A stretch of DNA of 64,000 bases from Flavobacterium sp. 83 (GCF_000744835.1 NZ_JQMS01000001.1:2604001-2668000), one strand, 5' to 3'; counted from the first letter of the stretch, positions 33,654-42,971 are shown. Program-made: numbers and translations. Notes: a model not told the origin generated them from the letters alone.

Positions 33654-35477
33654 TTAATTATTACGTTTTTCCAAGGCGTCTCTGTATTTTTCCATGGCAT
33701 CTTCGTATTTAGTCATTTCTTTTTCAAATATTTGTTCGCGTTTGGCCATTACTTCTTCTACTTCTTTTTCATAGGTGGTCATATCTGGCTCGAATGATTC
33801 CATCTTTTTTTCGAATTCTTTCATTTTTCTCTCAAATTCAGCCATTGCTTTTTTATCTTTTACGTTCGATGGATGAGCAGGTGGCGAAGGCAGTTTTGAC
33901 ATATCAATAGGAGGAGCTACTGGCATTGGTCCGTCAGGAAATTTTGGAGGTGTTGGCGGAGTTGGAATATCGGTATCATTGAAAGTTTGAGTATTAGTTT
34001 TAGTGGTGATTCTAATTGTTTTTTCTTTTTTATTGACATCCATTTTGTCAATTGTATTTTGGTCAAGTTGTAACAATTCATTTTTATCTGCTTTTTCGCC
34101 ATCGATATAAATGTCATTCTCAGTAATTGTTTTGTGGAATTTTTTTGTAACGATTCTGATTTCTTGTTGATCATTTTTTTTATTTACATCCATGCGCTCA
34201 ATTTCATCAGGATCTAATTTATCCATATCATTTTGACTTACTTTTTCTCCATTAATGAAAATTTCTTTGTCAATAGAAAGCATTTTATCGGAAGATGAGG
34301 TTTTAATATTCGCATCAATTTCAGCATCACTGATGTCAATTTTACCTCCTTTATGCTTGATATAGATATCTTTGATTGTGCTATTGCTGTGTTGTTTATA
34401 AGTTCCATTACCATATAAATTCCCATTGTAGTTGACCGTTATTCCTGTGATTTCCTTACTTGAATTGCGTTCTATTTCAGAGAATATTAAATCGCAATTA
34501 AATTCTTTTTTGAAAAATTCGGCTTTCTTTTTTAATTCTTCATCTGAAAAATTCTTGTTAATCGTTGTAACGACATCCAGTACACTTTTTGACGCATTCT
34601 GATTCGTTTTTTCTTGTGCAATAGTTTTAACTTGGAATAAGAATACAAATGCCGCTAATAATGGAAGTACTAAAGCATACTTCCAGGAATTCCATTTTTT
34701 TGATTGATTTTTGTTTAACATAACGATTCGTTTTTTGATTAATGATTGATAAAAATGATTGGTGATGGCAACACAATTCTCGTGTGTTGTTATTTTTAAA
34801 AGCGTGATTTGATAGGCTTTTTTGTCGGATATTTTCTTTGTAGCTTCACTGTCTGCAATGAATTCAAGGTTTTGTAGCATTGCTTTTTTGTACAGCCAAA
34901 TGAACGGATTGAACCAAAATACAATACAAAACAATCTCGAAATCAAAACATCAATGGTATGATTCTGTTCGCTGTGTACTTTTTCATGTTCTAAAATATT
35001 TTCTAATTCGGAAGCGGTGTATAAAGCCGAATTGTAAACGATGGTATTGAAATAGGAAAATGGAGCTACATTTTCTTTAGTATCTATAAATTTAAAATCG
35101 GCTTGTTGTTGGATGGATTTTCCTTTTAGAACAGCATTCAAACTATAAAAATCAAAGGCAAATTTGCCCAGTAAAAGCAATGTTCCAATTCCGTAAGCAA
35201 GAGCAGTAAGCAGTGGTAAATAATCTTCAAATGTTTTTTCTTCCGTATAATTTGTCATAGGAATATTTGACCAATTTATAGGATTACTAGCTGGTTCTAC
35301 CCAGATTATTTTTGTAATAAAAACAAATGGCAAAAGAACTGAAGTAATTAATCCAGCCAATAAAAACCAACGATTGCTTGTGAAAAAGGTTTCTTTTCGT
35401 AACATTAAGAAATAAGCTAAATAAAATAGGACGATTAGTCCGCTGGATTTGATGAGATAAATAAACAGTGCTTCCAT
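33654..35477 (-). CDS. BlaR1-like M56 membrane metallopeptidase with a non-penicillin-binding C-terminus
   Basis: A 607-residue protein. N-terminal TM helices (about 5-25, 38-56, 90-105) surround the M56 zinc protease; HEKVH is at 164-168 and EFIADSEA at 205-212, followed by a fourth TM helix (267-283). In BlaR1 a beta-lactam sensor follows; here residues 290-607 show no such domain. Instead two imitative units occur at 402-433 and 452-483 (each ...I.I.GEK..-..DVNKK), then a proline-rich stretch (504-538) and a charged coiled coil (545-605). It is probably the signalling partner of the BlaI-like repressor next to it. Confidence 0.85.
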   Translation of the reverse strand: MEALFIYLIKSSGLIVLFYLAYFLMLRKETFFTSNRWFLLAGLITSVLLPFVFITKIIWVEPASNPINWSNIPMTNYTEEKTFEDYLPLLTALAYGIGTLLLLGKFAFDFYSLNAVLKGKSIQQQADFKFIDTKENVAPFSYFNTIVYNSALYTASELENILEHEKVHSEQNHTIDVLISRLFCIVFWFNPFIWLYKKAMLQNLEFIADSEATKKISDKKAYQITLLKITTHENCVAITNHFYQSLIKKRIVMLNKNQSKKWNSWKYALVLPLLAAFVFLFQVKTIAQEKTNQNASKSVLDVVTTINKNFSDEELKKKAEFFKKEFNCDLIFSEIERNSSKEITGITVNYNGNLYGNGTYKQHSNSTIKDIYIKHKGGKIDISDAEIDANIKTSSSDKMLSIDKEIFINGEKVSQNDMDKLDPDEIERMDVNKKNDQQEIRIVTKKFHKTITENDIYIDGEKADKNELLQLDQNTIDKMDVNKKEKTIRITTKTNTQTFNDTDIPTPPTPPKFPDGPMPVAPPIDMSKLPSPPAHPSNVKDKKAMAEFERKMKEFEKKMESFEPDMTTYEKEVEEVMAKREQIFEKEMTKYEDAMEKYRDALEKRNN

Positions 35478-35548
35478 ACGCTTTACATTATATTTTATTC
35501 TAGTTTATTGCTTTTTTTGGTTGTTTTAAAACTACTCTTTATGAAGAA

Positions 35549-35917
35549 TTATTTTTTCTCTTCTTGATTTTCAATCATGGTCAGAATTTCCCGTAATTCG
35601 GCAGCAGAAATTTTCTCTTCTTTTGCAAAAAAGGAGACCATGTTTTTATACGAACTATTAAAGTAATTGTCGATTGCCGTATTCATAAAACGCTTTCTAT
35701 AATCTTCCAGACTAACGATAGGGTAATATTGATGGGTGTTCCCAAAGGCATTGTGCGACACGAATCCTTTTTCTTCCAAGTTGCGTACAATGGTTGAAAG
35801 TGTATTGTAATGAGGCTGTTCTTCAGTGATTTCGGCCATGACTTCTTTCACAAAAGCTTTTTTGAGCTTCCATAAAATGTGCATGATTTCTTCTTCTTTA
35901 TTGGTTAACTTTTGCAT
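35549..35917 (-). CDS. BlaI/MecI/CopY-family winged-helix repressor
   Basis: A 122-residue repressor. MQKLTNKEEEIMHILWKL begins the winged-helix domain, VKEVMAEI and NTLSTIVRNLEEKGFV follow, and the C-terminal half holds dimerisation helices. The neighbour is its M56 protease partner, 71 bases downstream. An operator-like double dyad overlaps its promoter, suggesting autorepression released by proteolysis. Confidence 0.93.
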   Translation of the reverse strand: MQKLTNKEEEIMHILWKLKKAFVKEVMAEITEEQPHYNTLSTIVRNLEEKGFVSHNAFGNTHQYYPIVSLEDYRKRFMNTAIDNYFNSSYKNMVSFFAKEEKISAAELREILTMIENQEEKK

Positions 35918-35935
35918 GAGTTTTTTTATTTAAAT

Positions 35936-35980
35936 CAAATGTAAAACTATATTTATAGTTATGCAACTATAAATATAGTT
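35936..35980 (-). promoter_or_regulatory. BlaI-type operator overlapping the repressor promoter
   Basis: AACTATATTTATAGTT (35945-35960) and its reverse complement AACTATAAATATAGTT (35965-35980) form two half-dyads separated by four bases. A TACATTTG -7 box lies at 35943-35936 and TTG at 35966-35964 (20-base spacer), so a bound repressor would cover the promoter. Confidence 0.75.
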
Positions 35981-36083
35981 ATTTAACTAATTTTTTAGTT
36001 TTTGATTTATTTTGACTTGTTTATAAAGTTATTTTGGAAAGATAAAATTCCTGATTTTCAGTGAAATTGTTTTGAAAATGAGG

Positions 36084-36203
36084 CCGCGTGAGGGATAAAA
36101 GCAAGCTACCAAAGTAGCGCGTATAGCCCGACCGCCTTGATAAAAGGGGCAGTATAACCTGCTAGTTAGTTTGCCCCTTTAATCAAGGCGGTCACGCCCA
36201 AAG
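36084..36203. ncRNA. Structured intergenic element with a three-way-junction fold
   Basis: P1 GCGTG (36086-36090)/CACGC (36194-36198); P2 GCTAC-CAAA-GTAGC (36105-36118); P3 GACCGCCTTGAT/ATCAAGGCGGTC (36130-36141/36182-36193) continued by AAAGGGGCA/TGCCCCTTT (36043-style inner stem at 36143-36151/36172-36180). It is more GC-rich than its surroundings. It sits 14 bases after the stop of the MFS gene. Similar GTGAGGGAT...AGCCCGACC...GGTCACGCCC elements are, as I recall, common in Flavobacterium intergenic DNA. It could be a mobile repeat or an RNA; function unknown. Confidence 0.5.
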
Positions 36204-36216
36204 TATTAAAAATGGA

Positions 36217-37434
36217 TTATTTTTGTTCTATTTGAACGAGTTTTTGCAGCCAAATACAACCTAACACGGAAAGAAGTCCTAAGCTGCCCATGAAAAACCA
36301 ATTGGTCTGATAACCAAAATGGGCTATAAGTTCCAATCCAGTCTTAGAACTCGCAATGTGTGCTAAGCTAAAACTCATGGTAAACAACGCCATGTAGCGC
36401 CCTTCATGTCCTTTTGGTGCTCTGCTTAAAGCAAATGAATTAGAGAAAGGAAAGATGAACATTTCTCCAAAAGTCATTATAATTATACCGATTACTAGTA
36501 TTCCTGCCCAAGTGTTTATCAAAAGGAGGTAAAAACTTATGGACATGAGCACGCATCCCCAAAGGATTATTTTGAGTTTTTGAATGCCTTTTCTTTGGCT
36601 GAAACTTACTATTGGCATTTCCAGAAAGAAAATTAATAATCCGTTCAAGGATAATAAAAGTCCGCTTTGAAATTCAGTAAGTCCAAATTTTTCATTGTGA
36701 TATAAAGGTAAAGTAGTGAAAAGCTGGAAGAACAACATTGCTGTGGCAAAACAGACAAAGAGGAATATCCAGAATATTTTGTCTTTAAAAACGGAAGCAG
36801 GGATTTCGGTTTCATCATTTATGGAGTTTAAATCAGCCGGTTTTTTGCGTTCTTTTACCAATATTGCAAAGATCAAAATAGAAACGATACAAGAGCTTCC
36901 ATCTACCCAAAAAAGTCCTGTATATCCCAAATTCATAATGATTAAACCTCCTAAAGCGGGTCCGGCAGTAAAACCTAAATTAACCGCGAGTCGCACTAAA
37001 GTTAAAGCTCGGGTGCGATTTTCAGGTATTGCATACGTTCCTAGGGAAACGAACATGGCGGGACGAAACATGTCAGCTACGGTCATGATAACAAACATCC
37101 CGATGCACAATCCCCAAAAAGTACGGATATATTGAACTAAAAATAATAGAATTCCACTGGTAAACAAACTAAAAACCATGATTTTATAAAAACCAATTTT
37201 ATCAGATAATTTGCCACCCAGCCAGGAGCCTAGCATGGATCCAAAACCAAAAGAAACCATAATCCATCCAACTTGAGCGTACGAAAAATGTAAATCTTCC
37301 TTCAAATATTTAGATAGAAAAGGCAAAACCATCGTCCCGGCACGATTTATAAAAGTAATCAAAGTAAGAATCCATACTTCTCTTGTGAATCCTTTAAAAT
37401 TGTTAATATAACGTTGAAAAGCAGTTTGAAGCAT
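36217..37434 (-). CDS. Major facilitator superfamily transporter
   Basis: A 405-residue integral membrane protein with about 12 TM helices. The MFS loop motif GSWLGGKLSDKIGFYKI near residues 69-85 is clear, as is the central cytoplasmic loop KERKKPADLN. It resembles multidrug-efflux-type MFS. Substrate cannot be read. It is monocistronic and lies opposite the DUF1684 gene. Confidence 0.88.
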   Translation of the reverse strand: MLQTAFQRYINNFKGFTREVWILTLITFINRAGTMVLPFLSKYLKEDLHFSYAQVGWIMVSFGFGSMLGSWLGGKLSDKIGFYKIMVFSLFTSGILLFLVQYIRTFWGLCIGMFVIMTVADMFRPAMFVSLGTYAIPENRTRALTLVRLAVNLGFTAGPALGGLIIMNLGYTGLFWVDGSSCIVSILIFAILVKERKKPADLNSINDETEIPASVFKDKIFWIFLFVCFATAMLFFQLFTTLPLYHNEKFGLTEFQSGLLLSLNGLLIFFLEMPIVSFSQRKGIQKLKIILWGCVLMSISFYLLLINTWAGILVIGIIIMTFGEMFIFPFSNSFALSRAPKGHEGRYMALFTMSFSLAHIASSKTGLELIAHFGYQTNWFFMGSLGLLSVLGCIWLQKLVQIEQK

Positions 37435-37455
37435 ATATAAAGTTCTAATTTTGTA

Positions 37456-37500
37456 AAGGTAGAAAACTTTGTAGCGTTGCGTCTTTGTAGCATTGTAACT
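37456..37500. repeat. Short-period CTTTGTAGC repeat in the MFS/DUF1684 divergent spacer
   Basis: ACTTTGTAGCGTTGCG is followed by TCTTTGTAGCATTGTAAC, two similar units of about 17 bases. The second supplies the TTTG (-33) of the DUF1684 promoter. Confidence 0.5.
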
Positions 37501-37515
37501 TTTAAACTATTTTTG
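37484..37515 (+). promoter_or_regulatory. Promoter of the DUF1684 operon (TTTG-N20-TATTTTTG)
   Basis: TTTG at 37484-37487, a 20-base spacer and TATTTTTG at 37508-37515, 16 bases before the ATG at 37531, giving a very short 5' untranslated region. Confidence 0.65.
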
Positions 37516-37530
37516 CTTAAAATTATAAAA

Positions 37531-38133
37531 ATGAGAACACTATTCGCTTTGTTTTTTTTAGTGCAGTTCAATTTTGGCTTTAGCCAAGAGCAATTCGATG
37601 TTTCGGCTGTTGCCAAATTTCAAAAGGATTTAAATACAGAATATGCAGATGTGAAAACGAGTCCTTTGACAACCGAAGATTTGGCTGTATTTAAAGCGTT
37701 GGATTTTTATCCTGTGAATGAACATTTTTTTGTGATTGCTAAATTTGTCAGAACAAAAAAAGAAAAACCATTTGAGATGAAAACCTCGACGGACAGAAAG
37801 CCTTTGTATGTAAAATACGGAGAAGTTTTTTTTACGCTTGATGGAAAAGAACTAAAATTGAATGTGTACAGGAATATTGAACTTTCGAAAAAAGCTTCTT
37901 ATAAAGACTATTTATTTTTACCGTTTTCTGATTTAACCTCGGGGAATGAAAGTTATATTGGTGGAAAATATATTGACATGAAAGTACCAAAAGGAGAAAC
38001 GATGGTTATCGATTTTAATACATCGTACAATCCGTATTGTGCATATAGTCATAAATATTCTTGTCCAATTGTCCCATTGGAAAACGATTTGAATATTGAA
38101 ATAAAAGCAGGTGTTAAAAAATTTCACGACTAA
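37531..38133 (+). CDS. DUF1684-domain exported protein
   Basis: The start MRTLFALFFL at 37531 begins a signal peptide (cleavage near FSQ at about 20); upstream codons lie in the promoter. The 200-residue product shows the DUF1684 signature: SDLTSGNESYIGGKYIDM and DFNTSYNPYCAYS, SCPIVP with conserved cysteines. Function of the family is unknown. The stop overlaps the TatD start by one base, so the two are co-expressed. Confidence 0.85.
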   Translation: MRTLFALFFLVQFNFGFSQEQFDVSAVAKFQKDLNTEYADVKTSPLTTEDLAVFKALDFYPVNEHFFVIAKFVRTKKEKPFEMKTSTDRKPLYVKYGEVFFTLDGKELKLNVYRNIELSKKASYKDYLFLPFSDLTSGNESYIGGKYIDMKVPKGETMVIDFNTSYNPYCAYSHKYSCPIVPLENDLNIEIKAGVKKFHD

Positions 38134-38780
38134 TGGAGTTTTTTAATTTACATACTCATAAATTCACAAATCAGTCTGGAGTTTTGGAATTAGTCAATCA
38201 ATATCCATGGGAATTTGATGCAACGATTCCTTATTATTCTATTGGAATACATCCTTGGTTTATTGTTGAAGAACGATTGGAATCTGATTTTGAGATAATC
38301 GAGCGCCAATTACAGGAACCAGGTTGCCTTGCAATGGGCGAATGCGGATTGGATAAACGAATAGAAGTTCCAATGGAATTACAGCAGTTGGTTTTCGAAA
38401 AACAGTTGTTTTTGGCACAGAAATATCAGAAACCAGTTGTGATTCATTGTGTTGCCGCTTTTCAGGAATTAATTGAAACTGTAAAAAAAATGAATATTAC
38501 AGTTCCAATATTGATTCATGGATTTTCTAAAAGTGAACAGTTAGCGAAACAATTATTAGAAAACGGATTTTATATTTCGTTTGGTAAATATTTATTGTTG
38601 AATGCTGAGTTGGAGGCCGTTTTTAAAAGCATGCCGAATGATCGTTTTTTCTTAGAAACGGATACGATTGCAGAAAGTTTAGCTACCGTTTATGCTTTGG
38701 CAGCAAAATACAAAGGAGTTTCGGTAGAAGAAATTCAGAAAATAATAAGTACTAATTTTAATCAAGTTTTTAATTTATAA
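38133..38780 (+). CDS. TatD-family metal-dependent hydrolase
   Basis: A 215-residue member of the TatD nuclease family. Metal ligands are visible: HTH in NLHTHKF (6-8), Glu in GECGLD, His in VIHCVA and HGFSKS, and Asp in LETDT. It is shorter than E. coli TatD (about 260). It may act as a 3'-5' DNA exonuclease or D-aminoacyl-tRNA deacylase-like hydrolase; family members vary. Confidence 0.88.
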   Translation: MEFFNLHTHKFTNQSGVLELVNQYPWEFDATIPYYSIGIHPWFIVEERLESDFEIIERQLQEPGCLAMGECGLDKRIEVPMELQQLVFEKQLFLAQKYQKPVVIHCVAAFQELIETVKKMNITVPILIHGFSKSEQLAKQLLENGFYISFGKYLLLNAELEAVFKSMPNDRFFLETDTIAESLATVYALAAKYKGVSVEEIQKIISTNFNQVFNL

Positions 38781-38828
38781 TCTTGATTTCAGATTTTTTA
38801 AGAACTTTAAAATTTAAACAAATAAACA

Positions 38829-39542
38829 ATGGCAGAGTGGACAGAAAGAGCCGAACTTTTATTTAAAAAAGAAGGTTTAAATAAATTGCAAAATGCAAAT
38901 GTATTAATTGTAGGACTTGGTGGTGTAGGATCATTCGCTGCCGAATTTTTGGCCAGAGCAGGAGTGGGGAAAATGACAATTGTGGATGGTGATGTTGTAG
39001 ATATTACAAACATAAACCGACAATTACCAGCTTTGCATTCTACAGTGGGTCAACCCAAAGTTACTTTAGTTGGCGACCGATTGATGGATATTAATCCAGA
39101 ATTGAAATTGACACGCGTGCAGGAGTTTCTTTCGCCAGAGCGTGCTTTTGAAATTGTTTCGGAAGAGTTTGATTATGTTTTGGATTGTATTGACAGTGTG
39201 ACTCCAAAACTGAATTTGATTATTGCAGCCAAAAGAAAAAGAGTAAAAATCATAAGCAGTATGGGGGCTGGCGGTAAGATGGAAGCTTCTAAAGTAAAAG
39301 TGACCGATATTACGAATACCGTGAATTGTTTCTTTGCAAAAACAATCAGAAGACGATTGAAAGAAGTGAAAATTGATAAATTGAAAGTGGTGTTTTCTTC
39401 TGAAATTCAGGATGAATCCAGTTTAAAAATGACAGATGGTTCTAATTTTAAAAAATCATTTTACGGAACAAACAGTTATATGCCAGGATTATTTGGTTTA
39501 TATGCTGCAGAAACCGTGATTCGGTATCTGCTCAAGAAATAG
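38829..39542 (+). CDS. tcdA: tRNA threonylcarbamoyladenosine dehydratase (ThiF/E1-like)
   Basis: A 237-residue ATP-dependent E1-like enzyme that cyclises t6A37 in tRNA. The nucleotide-binding motif VGLGGVGSFAAEFLARAGVG (split; about 28-47) is followed by DGDVVDITNINRQLPAL and the conserved CIDSVTPKLNLI. Length matches TcdA rather than MoeB. Separate from the TatD gene by 48 bases. Confidence 0.92.
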   Translation: MAEWTERAELLFKKEGLNKLQNANVLIVGLGGVGSFAAEFLARAGVGKMTIVDGDVVDITNINRQLPALHSTVGQPKVTLVGDRLMDINPELKLTRVQEFLSPERAFEIVSEEFDYVLDCIDSVTPKLNLIIAAKRKRVKIISSMGAGGKMEASKVKVTDITNTVNCFFAKTIRRRLKEVKIDKLKVVFSSEIQDESSLKMTDGSNFKKSFYGTNSYMPGLFGLYAAETVIRYLLKK

Positions 39543-39555
39543 TCGTCAGAATTCA

Positions 39556-39600
39556 CTTCTAAAAATCTAAGAAATCTAAAAGGTCTAATAATCTAAAAAT
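39556..39600. repeat. Short-period TCTAAAAA repeat between tcdA and the HAD gene
   Basis: Five TCTAA words recur at 8-9-base spacing before the ATG at 39604. Same style as other intergenic short-period repeats in the window. Confidence 0.5.
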
Positions 39601-39603
39601 AAA

Positions 39604-40278
39604 ATGATACAAACCGTAATTTTCGATATGGATGGTGTAATTGTCGATACAGAACCAGTACACCGTTATGCGTATTTCAAACAATTTGATGAATTGAATA
39701 TTGCTGTCACTGAAGACTTGTATACTTCATTTACAGGAAATTCCACTCGGAATATATTCCAGAAATTAAAGGAAAAATTTAATCTTGACCAAGATGTTGA
39801 AGATTTAATTCTAAGAAAAAGATCGATTTTTAACGACGCTTTCGATCTTAAAGAAGATTTAGAATTATTAGAAGGCGTTGAAAAATTAATCAAAGAATTA
39901 CATCAAAACGGGATACAATTAATTTTAGCTTCCTCAGCTTCTAAAGTAACGATTGAACGTGTTTTTCGTCGCTTTAAACTGCATGAATATTTTACGCATA
40001 TTGTGAGTGGGGAAGATTTTCCAAAGTCAAAACCACATCCTGCCATTTTTGAGCATGCTGCGAGTTTATCGATTGCTCCAAAAGAAAATTGTATTGTAAT
40101 TGAAGACAGTACTAACGGAATTAAAGCTTCAAAAGCTGCCGGTATTTTTTGTGTAGGGTATAACAGCGTTCATTCTAAAGACCAGGATTTATCGGAAGCT
40201 GACGTAGTAATCAATCATTTCAATGAATTAGGTTTTGATGAAGTGAAAAATATTGATTCTAAATTAAGTAATAATTAA
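39604..40278 (+). CDS. HAD-superfamily phosphatase (beta-phosphoglucomutase-like)
   Basis: A 224-residue HAD enzyme. Motif I FDMDGVIVDTEPVH (8-21), motif II LASSAS (near 102-107), motif III Lys in PKSKPHPAIF, motif IV IEDSTNGIKAS. An alpha-helical cap (about 20-85) makes it a subclass I member like phosphoglycolate phosphatase or beta-phosphoglucomutase. The exact sugar phosphate is not clear. Confidence 0.88.
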   Translation: MIQTVIFDMDGVIVDTEPVHRYAYFKQFDELNIAVTEDLYTSFTGNSTRNIFQKLKEKFNLDQDVEDLILRKRSIFNDAFDLKEDLELLEGVEKLIKELHQNGIQLILASSASKVTIERVFRRFKLHEYFTHIVSGEDFPKSKPHPAIFEHAASLSIAPKENCIVIEDSTNGIKASKAAGIFCVGYNSVHSKDQDLSEADVVINHFNELGFDEVKNIDSKLSNN

Positions 40279-40328
40279 CATTTTGGAATACCTGAATTTG
40301 TAAATTTGAAAAACCTAAAAACGATACT

Positions 40329-41174
40329 ATGAAAAATATTTTAATTGCATTTGCTATTATTATTGCAAATTTCACGATTGAGGCTCAAGTGAAAACACCA
40401 CAATCCAGCCCAAAAGCTGTAATCAGTCAAACGGTAGGTTTGACAGATGTAGAGATTAATTATTCAAGACCAAGTGCCAGAGGAAGAGCTGTTTTTGGTG
40501 ATTTGGTTCCTTTTGGAAAAGTATGGAGAACTGGCGCAAATGAAAACACAACGATATCATTTAGTGATGATGTGATTATTGACGGCAAGATTTTGAAAAA
40601 AGGAAAATATGCTTTGTATACGAATCCTAAAATTGAAAGCTGGGATATAATTTTTTATAAAACTACTGATAATTGGGGAAATCCAGCAGAGTGGAATGAA
40701 GCTAACGTAGCTCTTAAAGCTACTGTTAAACCAGAAACGTTATCCAAAAAGGTAGAAACATTTACTTTAGGAATAAGTAATTTAGATAATAATTTTGCTT
40801 TTTTAGAATTGTATTGGGAGAATTCTTATGCGGCTTTAAAGTTTGAAGTTCCTACTCAAAAAACGGCTACGGCTAACATAGAAAAAGCATTAGCAGGTCC
40901 AACTGCGGGAGATTATTTTTCTGCAGCTCAATTTTTATTTCAATCCAATGGTGATATTGCAAAAGCAAGAACTTACATTGATAAAGCTTTAGATTTGAAT
41001 CAAGATAAACCATTTTATTATTACCGTTTGAAATCTTTGATTCAAGCCAAACAAGGGGATAAAAAAGGAGCTATTGAAACGGCTAAAGTTTCTCTTGCCG
41101 CTGCTGAAATTGCTAAAAATCAAGACTATGTTAAAATGAATAAGGAAAGCATAGCAGAGTGGAGTAAGAAATAA
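40329..41174 (+). CDS. DUF2911-domain exported protein with a C-terminal TPR-like tail
   Basis: A 281-residue protein. An N-terminal signal peptide (IIANFTIEAQ) precedes the DUF2911 domain: YSRPSARGR (about 41-49), GKVWRTGANENTTISF (about 60-75) and KGKYALYTNP. The last 90 residues (from AGDYFSAAQFL) look like two or three helical repeats. Function of the family is unknown; it probably acts in the periplasm. Confidence 0.87.
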   Translation: MKNILIAFAIIIANFTIEAQVKTPQSSPKAVISQTVGLTDVEINYSRPSARGRAVFGDLVPFGKVWRTGANENTTISFSDDVIIDGKILKKGKYALYTNPKIESWDIIFYKTTDNWGNPAEWNEANVALKATVKPETLSKKVETFTLGISNLDNNFAFLELYWENSYAALKFEVPTQKTATANIEKALAGPTAGDYFSAAQFLFQSNGDIAKARTYIDKALDLNQDKPFYYYRLKSLIQAKQGDKKGAIETAKVSLAAAEIAKNQDYVKMNKESIAEWSKK

Positions 41175-41194
41175 ATCTTCGATTTCTTTAATAC

Positions 41195-41230
41195 AAAAAT
41201 CCCGTCTTGATATTTCCAGACGGGATTTTT
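41195..41230. terminator. Bidirectional terminator between the DUF2911 gene and the symporter gene
   Basis: Perfect 13-base stem AAAAATCCCGTCT/AGACGGGATTTTT with a 10-base loop, T runs on both sides. It serves the two convergent genes. Confidence 0.88.
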
Positions 41231-41240
41231 TTTGTTTGAG

Positions 41241-42968
41241 CTAATCAATAACTAATTCTTTTTGCTTTCTGAAAATGGTCCATTGTAATAGTAACGAAAT
41301 TACAATGGTTAACATTGCACCGATGAAGTTGAGCCATAAATAGCCCAGTTTTTCTTCCCCACTTGGGTAAATATAAATAGCGAAATAATAGATTATAAAA
41401 ATGGTTAATTGACTAAAAATGGCACTACTAAAAATGGCTTTGGCATGAACTTGTTTGATATAAAAACCAACCAGGAAAATTCCTAAAACGGTTCCGTAAA
41501 ATATGGAGCCAATGATATTTACCAACTGAATTAGATTTTCGAATAACGTACCTATACAAGCAAAAAGAATAGCAATAATTCCCCAAACCAGTGTAAAGAA
41601 CTTTGTAGCATTAAGATAATGTTTTTCTGATTTTTCGTATTTTAAATTGCGTTTGTAAATGTCTATTGCTGTCGTCGATGCTAGTGCATTCAATCCGGAA
41701 GCTGTAGATGACATTGCTGCCGAAATAATCACGGCAAGCAATAAACCAATAAGTCCTTTGGGTAAATAATTAAGGATAAAATGGAAAAACACGTAATCTT
41801 TATCGTTGGTCTCACTATGAATATCAGCTTTTAATATAATTTCTTTGGCTCGATCTCTCAGATCTTTTTCTTTATTAGATAAGGCTACTAATTCTTTTCG
41901 AAGTATAGGATTATCATAATCCTGATTCAGCTGATCGATATACAATAAATTGATTACTTTTTTATCTTCGGATAGGGCATCCAGTTTTTTTTCTAAAACA
42001 TGATATTCGCCTTTGTATTGGGATTTTTCAACAATTATTTTATTGTTTGGATTAAAATTCAAAGGGACTGGATTGAATTGAAAAAAAACAAAAACCATAA
42101 CTCCTGTAAGTAAAATGAAAAATTGCATTGGGACTTTTAAAAGCCCGTTCATAATCAATCCCATTTGGCTTTCCCGAACTGATTTTCCTGATAAATAACG
42201 TCCTACCTGAGATTGATCAGTGCCAAAATAGGCTAATGCCAAGAAAAAACCTCCAGTTATTCCACTCCAAAAGGTGTATTTTTCCTCTGGATCCGTTGAA
42301 AAACTAACAATATTCATTTTATCATTTGCACCAGCAATATGCATAGCATTACTAAAAGTCATATCATTTGGAAGATAATGTAAAATCAGAAAAAAGGTGA
42401 TTAACATTCCGGACATAATTACAAACATTTGCTGTTTTTGCGTTACGTTTACCGCTTTAGTTCCGCCCGAAAAGGTATATATGATTACTAACAAACCAAT
42501 AATAATATTCATTATGGTAAGGTTCCAACCCAATATTGCAGACAAAATGATAGCTGGAGCATAAATGGTTAAACCAGTCCCTAAACCCCTTTGAAATAAG
42601 AAAAGTATGGCGGCAAGCGAGCGCGTTTTTAAATCAAATCGTTTTTCCAGATATTCATAAGCAGTATAAACTTTGTATTTGTGGTAAATTGGGATAAATG
42701 TGACACAAATTACTACCATTGCAATAGGTAGTCCAAAGTAAAATTGAACAAATCCCATTCCGTCATGATACGCTTGCCCCGGAGTTGAAAGAAAAGTAAT
42801 AGCACTGGCCTGTGTGGCCATAACAGAAAGTCCAACTACATACCAAGGTGTTTCATTACCGCCCAGAATAAAGTCTTCTACATTTTTACTTCCTTTTGTT
42901 TTCCACGCGCCATAAATTACAATAAACAGTAATGTGGCTATGAGTACGACCCAGTCAAATAGTTGCAT
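41241..42968 (-). CDS. Sodium:solute symporter (SSS family)
   Basis: A 575-residue integral membrane transporter with 13 or so TM helices. The family motif region GGTKAVNVTQKQQ and TDQSQVGRYLSGKS are visible. A soluble insert of about 100 residues (about 305-405, rich in Lys and Glu) lies between TM helices. It is the last of a three-gene operon after a PIG-L deacetylase and a tiny membrane protein. The solute may be an amino-sugar or nucleoside derivative, by context only. Confidence 0.9.
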   Translation of the reverse strand: MQLFDWVVLIATLLFIVIYGAWKTKGSKNVEDFILGGNETPWYVVGLSVMATQASAITFLSTPGQAYHDGMGFVQFYFGLPIAMVVICVTFIPIYHKYKVYTAYEYLEKRFDLKTRSLAAILFLFQRGLGTGLTIYAPAIILSAILGWNLTIMNIIIGLLVIIYTFSGGTKAVNVTQKQQMFVIMSGMLITFFLILHYLPNDMTFSNAMHIAGANDKMNIVSFSTDPEEKYTFWSGITGGFFLALAYFGTDQSQVGRYLSGKSVRESQMGLIMNGLLKVPMQFFILLTGVMVFVFFQFNPVPLNFNPNNKIIVEKSQYKGEYHVLEKKLDALSEDKKVINLLYIDQLNQDYDNPILRKELVALSNKEKDLRDRAKEIILKADIHSETNDKDYVFFHFILNYLPKGLIGLLLAVIISAAMSSTASGLNALASTTAIDIYKRNLKYEKSEKHYLNATKFFTLVWGIIAILFACIGTLFENLIQLVNIIGSIFYGTVLGIFLVGFYIKQVHAKAIFSSAIFSQLTIFIIYYFAIYIYPSGEEKLGYLWLNFIGAMLTIVISLLLQWTIFRKQKELVID

Positions 42969-42971
42969 AAT

